NCBI GenBank assembly: GCA_013397075.1
Contig: VWZS01009726.1
Coordinates: 1,341,841 to 1,405,840, forward strand
DNA length: 64,000 nucleotides
Source of the DNA: Rhabdornis inornatus
Lineage: Eukaryota; Chordata; Aves; Passeriformes; Rhabdornithidae
Direction of reading: 5' to 3'
Within the stretch, counting starts at the first letter, position 1; each line of letters begins with the position of its first letter. This document shows, one piece after another, positions 52,501 through 62,428 of this stretch. Both the position numbers and the translations under genes were made by a program. The notes beneath the pieces were generated by a model. It did not search any database and was not told where the DNA came from. It was given only the letters and a program-made list of their open reading frames with translations.

Positions 52501-52856
52501 TACCAAACAGTATTAATAGAGGGAAGTGTTATCATTCTGCTAAAAGGAAGCTTAGCAACCATGCTCATGGTTATTATTTAAACTTATTACCTTTTCACAG
52601 ATACTTACAAAAGGCCCATTTCAATTTGCTAGGCCAAGCAGTTCTAGAACTGAGTATCATCCAATTATACTCTGTTGTTTTTAGAGTTTTTTCAAGGATT
52701 TAAGGCAATTATAAGGCTTGCAAGGAAGCAGTAACATAGAGGGTTTCAGCACTAATTGTATCTTGACTGTTGCTTTGGAAAGATTCCAGGGTGAGTAAAA
52801 GAATAAATATGCATTTATAATACAGCTCTCCTCATCCACCTGCTGGTTCTAACACT

Positions 52857-52861
52857 NNNNN
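52857..52861. other. Assembly gap (NNNNN) between near-identical 22-mers
   Basis: Five Ns are flanked by 52835-52856 and 52862-52883, which match at 21 of 22 positions. This looks like two contig ends that overlap but were not merged. Confidence 0.9.
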
Positions 52862-55800
52862 TCCACCTGCTGCTTCTAACACTTCCTCAGCTTCCAAGAA
52901 TATCTGTTTTCAGGATGAACGTTCTTCAAATCACAATTGCCTTGTAGTTTCAGCAGAAATGTACCTCAGGATGTCTGTGGTTATTCCAGTGCAATGTCTT
53001 TTTTTGCACAAAGGTTCCACAGTAATTAATTAATTTCTAAATCTTAAAGTACTCACCGCTTTGATGCGCAGATATTTCCAAAGGTGAAGGCCATAACCTG
53101 TCTCCAGAAATACTGTTTGTAAGAGGATTGGTGGGAGATTATCACTTGGAAATCCAGCTAATTTTTTTTCCATGTAAAGCTTGTGGTTCCAGTAATGTTT
53201 TTTTTCTTGTGCTACAGTGAATCATTTCATTTGATAGAACAGCTCTACTATTTTTTACTATAATGTAGTTTATGATCTTGCTTTGAGTTCCAAGGTACTG
53301 CCTTCTACTGAGCACTTTGCAAGGTGAAGAGAATATTCTTATGAATTTGCCAAGTCAAAAGGATTCATACATAGAGTAACTGTTCTCTGAACTACCATTG
53401 ATTTGTTAAAGGAATTGGAAAAAATGTAGGTATATTTTGAATATATCTACAACCTCAGAGAAAGGTGGAGGAGTGAATAATGGTTTTGAAAAGAATCTGA
53501 AAGCAACGAACTTGTATACCTAATCATTAATATGGTCAGAAAGCTCTTCTATAACTTAATACATATTCCTTTTACTATGAAAACTGTTGCAAAGACGGAA
53601 GGAAAAACATCCTGATCACACTTTATAGGACTAAAGAAATTGTGGGCCAACATATTTGGAACTGCAGCAAGCTTTAGATCTAGGTCTGTAAGATTTCAAA
53701 GAAAGACATTAGTCTGATATCTTGGTGAAGTCCTAGATCCCCATATTAAAAAAAAAATACTACTGTCTGTGGAATGAAGTAAATGAAGCTTGAATACTGA
53801 TGCCTTGAAGGATATGAAGTATATCTCAATGGATATTGTAAAAGTTCATCTGTTCATTTTGGGACTTATGACTTAATGAAGCAGCTATGTGCAAACTTGC
53901 ATATATTTGACTGTAAAAGAGAAGATCTGAAGACATCTGTTTTAAGAGGTTCGCTACTCTCTTCTCCCCTGGCTGATTCTAATTCTTGTATAGCTGCAAG
54001 TGAGTTCAAGATTTTATAAAGCCCTCAAAACCCAATGGTATGTTTCAGCTTTCAAATTTTTGCAGTTATTATGGTAACTGAAAAAGTTTTTGTACTTATT
54101 CGATGGGTTTTTTTTGTTATGCTTTACGAAGGCAGTGGTATTATGTATTCCTATCTTTTGTGCCCTAGTTCAACTGGACATTTTCTTATACTCAGGACAG
54201 CTTTTTTTGTCCTAAATCGAGAATTCTCATAGAGGCAATAATGATTGAGTAATGATTGAGTCTAGTTTTGAGGCTCACTTTCAAGATGCACTGGAAGTAA
54301 GAAGAAATCTGTGAGTGATCTATAACTCTGTCTGCAATCACCTTGCCATCTAAGAAAATAAAACTATGAAAGTGTCCCTTTCTTCTCAGGCAAGATATCA
54401 AGTTACTAAAACATCTATATTGTAATGTCAAGAGAAATGAAGAATGTGCATCAGAAGAGCTATGTATTTAGAGGGAATATGTATGCCAAGTTGTGATGTG
54501 ATCATCTACTTATGTGTTCTCAACTTAAAATTTGACATTTTGGATGATGAAGAACAGCATCATGTTGAGCCTGGTCACTCACAGAAGTCCAAGCAAGAAA
54601 AAGGCCCTACTTGAATTGTTTTGATTGTTTGCTCTTGGTGCCTTCAGCATGAGGGCTCTGAAAGGTGAGTTTTGGTTGCTCTGAAAAACAGCTACAGCTG
54701 TTTAAGGCATGACAGCTTGTGGCCATCTGCTCCTATAATAGGCATAAAAGAGGAAAGCATTTTCTTCCTTAAAACTGAATCATTCAGCCTGGTAGATTAA
54801 TGCAAACCACCTTCACTAGTACCTTGTGGTGATGCATTAGACAATGAAATGTAGTTGTGGAAATATGAAGGCGTGTTCCCTTCTGCTACAGATGATAACT
54901 TCAGTTAAAGAAATGGGGCAGATAATGAATAACAGTAATGTCTTAAAGACCACTGTTAGATCCACCATCAGAGCCTTACAGGACTTTTTCAGTGTGCCTG
55001 GCATTTCTGGACTAAAATGACAAGGCTGATCAACCTTCTCATAAGAATGCAAGTTTCTGAACTTAGATTTCAAAATTTAAAGAGTTTTAACTGAGAACTA
55101 AGGTAATGATGTGTGTGGATGTATGTATATTTGTTCTAATCCATAGTGAAGAAAAATTAATCTATGTAAGTCCTCATGTGAATCCAGCAGTTGCTGTAGT
55201 ACAGAAAAAGCAAAAATATCCATGCTGCATCTTTGACTTGGAAAATTTATTTTGCCTCATGTATCTGTTGTAAAGTTGGTATTCATTCCTACAGGCTTCT
55301 ATTGAGCTTTCCAAAGTTCTTTATTTGCAGTTGATCAGTTTCTGCATGGAGTTTATTGTATCTATCTTTACTGTCTTCCAGCCATTAAATCTTGTACAAA
55401 ATTTTTGAGTTTTAGAAAGTTAGAGATATCCAAATAGATTTGAGGATGAAAATGATGGGGGAAAAAGCCTGTTCACATCACTAGAATTGACCACATTACT
55501 GCTTGTTATTGTGGCCTAATTTTAATTTTGGAAGCGATCCTTCAAAGTATTTCTAAATAAGAATCTCCTAAAAATTTACAAGAAATTAGAATTCATATGT
55601 TGTAATTCTGGTTTACGATTCCAGAGGACTGTGTGAGTTTTTTCATTGACATTCATTTGCCTATTTCTTGATTGCATCCTTCTTACTGTTCATTCACCTG
55701 CTCTCAGGAGGAGAGCTGTTTCATTTCATCTGGTGAAAAGGCACCATGAACCTAGGCACAAAGTACAGTATTTTTCTTACTTTGCATTTGTGGTCTAGGC

Positions 55801-56971
55801 ATTTTGACAATAGATCTATGTTTAGTAATTCCTTAAAACTTACAGTCATGTTCCCTGATTACAGAGAAAGTAATTTTTTTTTCATGAATGACAGTGGAGT
55901 TATTCTGGAGTCACAGTTGAGAAGTGAAAATATAACCCTTAGTGCATGTAGGGCATCTAGTTTTTATGGCAGAAATTATTTTTATTTAGGGTTCTGTGTT
56001 GGTAATATAAATGGGTTGTATTTTTATATGGGTAGAATATACTCTTGGTTACTTCCATGTGCTTCTCATTTCAATGCATTCTACCAAATTACAGGGTGTG
56101 TGGTTGATTCAGTTTTTCTGTATTCTGCTCCTAATGATTTTTTAGAGTAAACTGAAAGGCTTATTGCAGAGTCAGGTTCTTGACAGAAAACTATCACTAT
56201 ACTTTTTCTTTCATCTGTAAAAAGCATTATGATTGCAAAGGGAAAGTTACTCAAGATTTAAGTGTGTAGTGGCTCCCCCATCTAATATGCACCTGTTAAG
56301 GTATAGATTCCAACCCTTGGTGTACTGCTTTGCTTCAAAGAGAAGTGTGGAGTGGTGGAATAGTTACTTTGTCAGTTTTGTTCATGCTTTGTGTGTTCCC
56401 TGACTAAAATATGTATGAAGTCCAGCTGATCCACTGAACCAAGTAGGGAAAACCTCTGTTGTAATCACTGCAGATCCTTGCTTAGTACATGTGTAATAAA
56501 GCAGGTTGAATCTGCAGAAGGTATTTTTTATAGTGATATTCCTCAAAAACTAGTTGTGGAGCTGCACCTTAGCTTTGACTTTTCAGACTTCTGCTTCAAG
56601 TGTAATTGAGTAGTTTGGGTTTTTTTTTAAATGGGATGGGTTTTTTTTTGGTCCTTATGTATTGCAGCTGCTATATTAGGTGGTTCTCTTGGGAATTACA
56701 CAGGGCCTTTGATTTCATATGTTTTGAGGGAGGGCTTTTTTAATGACTAACTGGTATTTATGGGAGACTGATAATGAATGATGGTCTGAATATGTGAAAA
56801 AGTATTAGTTAGAGAAGTCCTATTCTTGCTTTTAAATTCTGTTGATTTTGTTGTGTGTGCGCATCCATGCTGAGAAGGATTAATTGTGGGAGTGGAAGGA
56901 AATGGACATTCTTTGGACATTTATCAGTTTTTATATATAATTTGTGATTTTTTTTTTCTTTTAACTTGCAG

Positions 56972-58492
56972 ATAAGCCTCTGAAGAAGCGAAAACAAGAA
57001 AACAAGCCGCCAGAGGCTGGAGGTGCTACTGGAGGAAACAGAGCAGCTTCTCAGGAGACAGGTTCTGCAGGAAATGGGGCAAGGCCAGCACTGATGGTTA
57101 GTATTGATCTGCAGCAAGCAGGAAGAGCAGACTCTCAGGCAACAGTAACTCAGGATTTGGACATCATTAAAAAACCTGAAGAAATTAAGCAGTATAATGA
57201 CATGTTTGTGTGTGTTCCCCAAGAAGACACTGTTGGAGTTCTTAAGTTTAAACCTGAAAACCATCCAGAATTTTTTAGAAAAAAGTCAGACTTTGAAAGT
57301 CAAAAGACAGATATCCAGCAAAACGAAAACAGACAAACGGAGTTCCAGCAAAATGAGAGCAGACGGTTGGAAAGTAAATACAATGAAAGCAAGCAGTTAG
57401 AAGTGAAACATGAAAGCAGACAAATGGAAATGAAACAAAATGAGAGCAGACAGACAGAATCGAAACAAAACGAGAGCAGGCAAATGGAGATGAAACAAAA
57501 TGAGGGAAAACAAAATAATGGTAAACAGGAAATACGACAGAGACCAGAAACGCCGAAACAGAAGAGTGAAGGCAGACCTGAAACACCAAAACAGAAGAGT
57601 GAAGGGAGGCCTGAAACACCAAAACACAAACATGATAATAGGAGGGACTCCAGTAAACCTTTGTCAGACAAGAAAATTGAAATATCTAGGCACAAACTGG
57701 ATGTGAAATCTGATCCTTCAAGGTTGAAACCTGAAAGTCGACCTGATCCAACAAAACTGAGGCCTGATGGGCGCTCAGTTTCTGATACACCAAGGCGTGA
57801 CCATGATAGCCTTAAACAAAGATCTGAGGACAGGGGGGAGTCAGAGAGATACAGAGGAGATCCATCCAAGATTAGGAGGCCTGAATATTTGAGATCCTCA
57901 AACAAAAATGAACATGATTCTAAGCATGGTATTAAATCTGATAGTTCAAAACCTGAGAAATTTGAAAGGAAATACAGGCATGAGTCTGGTGATTCAAGGT
58001 TTTCTTCTGGGGATCAGAAATCAAGACCTGACAGCCCTCGTATTAAACAGGAAGGTAAAGGGGATTCTAGCAAATCAAGACCTGATAAACCTGGTTTTAA
58101 GTCACCAAACAGCAAGGATGAACGAAGGACAGATGGTAATAAGAGTAAAGTAGATAGTAATAAAGCACATGGTGACAGTAAAGCAGAGTTTCCCAGTTAT
58201 TTGTTGGGGGGAAGATCTGGCGCATTAAAACATTTTGTCATTCCAAAAATCAAGCGTGATAAAGATGGCAATGTTACTCAGGAGTCAAGGAAAACTGAAT
58301 TTAGAGGTGAACATAAGGACAAAGTAGAGAAGATTGGGCTAGTTGAAGATCTAAATAAAGGAGCTAAGCCTGTAGTTGTCCTTCAAAAGCTTTCTTTGGA
58401 TGATGTGCAGAAATTTATTAAGGACAGAGAAGATAAATCAAGGGGCTCTTGTTTTAAACCTAACAAGAACAAGTCATCCAAACCTAATAAAG
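56972..58492 (+). CDS. NIPBL: NIPBL exon 10, residues 500-1006
   Basis: This large 1521-nt exon encodes 507 mostly hydrophilic residues. In order, it contains DKPLKKRKQ (basic, NLS-like, about 501-508), GGATGGNRAASQETGS, and ALMVSIDLQQAGR. Next is an array of decapeptide-like repeats (about residues 610-678), three undecapeptide RPETPK repeats (about 690-722), and a long Lys/Arg/Asp/Ser region. The conserved end contains EFPSYLLGGRSGALKHFVIP, KIKRDKDGNVTQE, KVEKIGLVEDLNKGAKPVVV and LQKLSLDDVQKFIKDREDKS. PVVVL (residues 966-970, 58369-58383) fits the PxVxL motif that binds the HP1 chromoshadow domain, described for human NIPBL. Both phases are 1. The donor is GTANAC, with an N at +4. No internal stop is seen. 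The long antisense frames opposite (57275-57905) reflect biased codon composition. Confidence 0.97.
57301..57507 (+). repeat. NIPBL: Coding decapeptide tandem array in exon 10
   Basis: Seven consecutive units of about 30 bp (one is 27 bp) are read in frame. The ideal unit is RQ(T/M)E.KQNES, and the last three units are closest to each other (57418-57507). Units start at 57301, 57331, 57361, 57391, 57418, 57448 and 57478. The repeat stays in phase with the codon frame, as expected for a coding minisatellite that changes length without frameshift. Recalled human NIPBL has a related but more diverged KQNES/NEN-type series at the same place, so the array itself is probably ancestral. Confidence 0.85.
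57541..57639 (+). repeat. NIPBL: Three 33-bp coding repeats (RPETPKxK)
   Basis: Three adjacent 33-bp units at 57541-57573, 57574-57606 and 57607-57639 encode RPETPKQKSEG twice and then RPETPKHKHDN. Each has a Thr-Pro suited to proline-directed kinases. From memory human NIPBL has about six such units, so this copy seems shorter; that count was not checked. Confidence 0.88.
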
Positions 58493-58495
58493 GTA

Positions 58496-58496
58496 N
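58496..58496. other. Ambiguous base N at +4 of exon 10 donor
   Basis: The exon 10 donor reads AAAG|GTANAC. The N is the fourth intron base and makes the strength of this splice site uncertain. Confidence 0.97.
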
Positions 58497-61400
58497 ACAG
58501 GAAATAATTTAGAGTAGGTTGTAGGTTTGATATTTAACTGATTGTCTCTTCTGCAGATTTAACACTTCTTTTAAATAAGCTTGCTTTTCTTTTTGATGCT
58601 TTCACTTTGGCTTCTTTGGTTTCAGACTGAAGTAGATCATTTCACACTATGAAATCAGTATTACTAACTGGTCAGGTTTCCTTTTCTTTTTTAACTTTTT
58701 AATTTAACATTTAAAGAATTTAAGTTTCTTATATAGTCATGTTTATAGAGTTGTCGTGTTTTAAAGTAGACAAATCAAAAGCCAGAGGAAAGGTTTACAG
58801 CTGTATGCAGGATGATGTATAAATCCATTTCCAAGTGTATTTCCAAGTGTAATGAATTCAAGATTAAAATATTTTCTTACACAGCTGATCTGGTAAGAAA
58901 TTATATAGAAACCATCTTTGTGAATGTATAACTATTTTATGTGCACCTGTAAAGAGGTGTTGTCTGTATCACTGATTTCTTGTGCTATGCCTGTTTTCTA
59001 TCTACTAACCTGTTTATATTAACTCTAAAAAGCCTTCACAATAATTTGTGATGTATTTGACATCTTTGTAAAATATTAGCCTCCTTGTAAGGGATTTCTC
59101 TTAGTCCTGGAAATAAGAACATTGTCCCTGTCGCTTTTTGAGGTTCAAAAGAGGCAGAATTTCCATTTCTAATATAGGTATCTAAAGTTAGCCATAAAAT
59201 TATGATATCTTTGTTCTCAGTTTAATCTGAAGCTTTCAGATGAAACCCTTATGTTCTTGATAGGAAATGCTAAAAACTCTCTGATGGAACTCAGGTCTAG
59301 TCTCAGGAGGATAGATTTTGAATTTACACATTTTTATGTGCAGAAAGTCATTTACTTTAAAGTCTTCAGGACAATAAGCAATACATGTATGCTTTCCAAA
59401 ATGTTTCTGAATTACTTTTTTCTTGTGGTCTGTATTATATGTGGTTATATGTAGAATGCTCTAGTAATGTATAAAGGTTTTAATGCCTTTGGTGTGATTC
59501 TAGTAGCTGCCATAGATCAGCAATGCATAGATTTTAAAGTCAGGTTTATAATTCCTCTACAGTGTTTTTCTGCATTTTTTTTTTCTTTCTGAAATCATCA
59601 TTTTCTTGCATTTCTTGCACTTTGAAATAACTTGGGACATGTTTTGCAGGGGAAAAATTGTTTGAATCTGATATGAGTCTTTTTGAAATTGTATTCAGAA
59701 TAAAGTTCTTACAATGGTACTAGAAATAGGTTTCATGAGAAGAATAATGTAACTGTTTTTATCTTACAAATCAAGTTTTGAGTGTTCAGCAGGCATATTT
59801 TGGAGGAAGTGTCTTTGGACTGCAGATTTTTGATGTGTATATTTAGTTCTGTATTTTTTTTTTCTGGTAACTCACTTCCCAGAGCACATGCTAATTAACC
59901 AGGTGAATTCCAGGTGTTTGAAATGGTACATATTTTATAAAGTTATCTCTCTTCATGAGGCAAAGTCTATTTGTCAACACCTAACTGATGTAGATGTATT
60001 CATGCCACTGCCACAGTGTCCTCAATCCAGTTGGAATAGTGTTCACAGTTTTACTTGGTGCCATTTTTAGTTATAAACTTTCTGATATGCTAGGAAATGT
60101 AACTTTCATAAACCTTCTTTTAGTTCATCCCATAACTGCTTAGTAGATTGTAGCAATTCTTTTCTAGTGTTGCCTTTTAGCGTCATTATTCAACATCTCA
60201 CATGCCTCTTATGCCATGTAGCTTAGTATATTTTACTTTCTCTTATTTCATTACCCTTATATCTCTTGTCCTTTCTTTTTGCTTTTTCATCCATCCCTCC
60301 CTCAATAAAATGTCTTCTCCTGCCCTTGTCATGTACAACATCATTGCTATAATTTATCTGAAATGCAATTTACAGTAGGGTTGTTCAGCTAGTTCAAAAC
60401 ACCATTTAGATAGTCGTTCTGTCTTAAGGGCTAATTCCCATTCATTACAAAACTCAACAAAATTGACTCATGCTAAGCTACAGTTAATTCTTTGCAAACT
60501 CAAAGTTTTTTCATTGTTTTAGTAAATTTTAAATTTTAAAATCTTGCCTTTATTTGCATTGGACTTCAAAAAGACAAGGTAACATTGTCACCAAATTTTA
60601 TAGACACATTTGAAATTTTATCAAGTTATGAATGGGAGGGGTAGCCGCAGTACGTAACTGTTAATATTGAATCAATTAAAGAGTCCCTTTCGGCATTTAC
60701 AAGGAAGAAGGAACTTTTCTGTCTCTCCTTTCCTCTCTCCCCACATCTTTTGAGCATTTTTCTGAAATATTCAGTGTATCTCAGAGGAAAGTTATGGATT
60801 TTTTTTCATAGTGTTTTTGTTACAGGGTCTTGTGGTGAAGTCTTGTGGCCAATTTTGTCCAGATCAGAATGAATTGTGACATTTCTTTGTCTGATTTTAA
60901 CATCTGTGAATGTCTTTTATCTTGGTTTTAATGCAAATGTATGTTGTTGTGGGATCCATGAAACTTTTCCCTTTAACTTTGTGCCTGCAATGAGGAGGTC
61001 GTGTTTGGTGTCCTTTCTTTTCAGAGCTTCAGTGAATACCTTCTCTGCTGCTTTTTAGAGCTATGCTGATCAGCTGTGTTGGGATGGGAGCTGTTAGCAG
61101 CTTCATGGTTTCTGCATTCTGAACAAGTCGAATTTTCCTTTGTTAAGTATAAGTAATGAGAGAAACTGCAACTGTCTGTGTGAGATGTCTGAGTAGGCTT
61201 ATAATATGTTTGAAGGGTTGTCTTTGCAAAATAAGCATCTTTTGGATCTTCCTATTTCACCTAAAAGGAGTTTGTTCCTTTAAGGGGAAAAAAAAAAAGA
61301 AATTCTTGTCTGAATGCTATTCCTCCATTGTGTAGATTGTTACAGGATTTCATTATCTTTACAATATAGAACTGAAGACATAATATTTTGTTGCTCACTA

Positions 61401-62376
61401 CAAGTCTTCTTAAATATACTGTTTCCTGCGGCTCTGGTCTGAAATTTGAGTAAAGACTTGATGTTTCTTTGAAGGTGCTCTTCATACATACTCTTACAGG
61501 ATCAGCTAAAAATCTTACTGCTTAATCATCTTCATGTCATTAAAACAGCATTTCTGGATTCTTCTGTGATATGTGCTTATATGGTTTGTTCGGGGGTTTT
61601 GGTTTGTTTGTTTGTTTTTAATTCCAGGTGACTTTTTCAGACCCTCTGAAACTCTGATTTGGCATTTGTGTAACATGACAGTCTGGATTCTAGCACTGTT
61701 GGAATAGTTTCACTTGGGAAACAGCAATCAATTTTCTTCTAGTAGTGACAAGAAAGGGAGTATTTCAGGATGAAAAGTTGTATCCAGATTGTGTGGGCTT
61801 GGTTGAATGAATTTGTGATGCCTCTCACTGATTTCTAGTTAGCACAGCCAAACTACTTAAAGAGGCTTTATGGTGCAGATGAGAACTGTGGGCAGAGAGG
61901 AAGTACCAATTCTAAACCTTGCTTAAATCCTACATCTACAGGAATTCTGTAAGGACAAAACTGGGTGATGGATGTTAGCACATCAAATTTTAGAGTTCAC
62001 ACAAAGTTGTTTCCAAAATAATAATTTCTTAATGCTGAAACAGACAGCTGGAAATCAGAGGGGCCACAAGGAGATAACTGGAATAAAAACATACTACCCT
62101 GGGAAAGGGAGAGTTTGAAACTCAGCATGCTTCCCATAAACTGTGCTTTTGTAAAGGTTAGCAGTATGAAAAACCTCAGTTGCATTTATCTTGAATTTGA
62201 AATCACTGTCTTGAAGATTCTGGAAGCAACTGTATTTGCATGTGTCCAGGCCAGAGGAAGAACCTGCTGACTGTCTTGCATGTGGGTGCAGGACCAGGTG
62301 GATCTGTTGAAAATTATGCCACATTTCAGGGGAAAAAGATAGTGTATTTCAGCATTTACAGCAGAAAATTTATAAT

Positions 62377-62428
62377 GATTCTTCTCAGCTCAAATGTTTA
62401 AAGATTCTTCTCAGCTCAAATGTTTAAA
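62377..62428. repeat. Perfect tandem duplication, 2 x 26 bp
   Basis: The units 62377-62402 and 62403-62428 are identical. This means either a recent duplication or an assembly effect. Intron 10, non-coding. Confidence 0.95.

Larger units (their letters stand above)
44597..56971 (+). other. NIPBL intron 9
   Basis: A 12.4 kb intron with donor GTAAAA and acceptor ttaacttgcag. It holds an AT dinucleotide-rich tract just after the donor (44621-44683), a short TG tract (45742-45765), a candidate cryptic exon near 49517-49582 and an assembly gap (52857-52861). I recognise no CR1 copy in it. The longest non-exonic open frame on the + strand (55746-56150, 134 codons) has no similarity I know. A mixed-composition stretch from about 49400 to 55100 may include old repeats that I cannot name. 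Confidence 0.88.
21382..58492 (+). other. NIPBL: NIPBL gene, exons 2-10 span (partial)
   Basis: This is the span of the cohesin-loader gene NIPBL (Nipped-B-like, SCC2 orthologue). With MAU2 the product loads cohesin onto chromatin in the nucleus and supports loop extrusion and gene regulation. Nine coding exons were placed by reading the conceptual protein and requiring AG/GT borders and phase continuity. The lengths 64, 166, 131, 100, 152, 161, 94, 630 and 1521 nt sum to 3019 nt, or 1006 codons plus one base. All junctions stay open. Every visible donor is GT and every acceptor AG, so all are U2-type. The known vertebrate protein is about 2800 residues, so roughly the C-terminal two thirds (HEAT repeats) lie beyond the window. 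The first, non-coding exon and promoter lie upstream. Identification rests on recalled family sequence, not on a search. Confidence 0.97.

Noticed and set aside
55746..56150. 134-codon + strand open frame in intron 9 starting at a good-looking ATG
   Set aside because: No similarity that I recognise and no neighbouring splice signals in phase. The length is within what 64 kb of six-frame AT-rich sequence yields by chance.
57275..57905. Long antisense open frames (up to 201 codons) opposite exon 10
   Set aside because: They are the reverse strand of a repetitive Lys/Gln/Glu-rich coding exon, which gives Cys/Phe/Ser-rich stop-poor frames by composition. They have no independent support.
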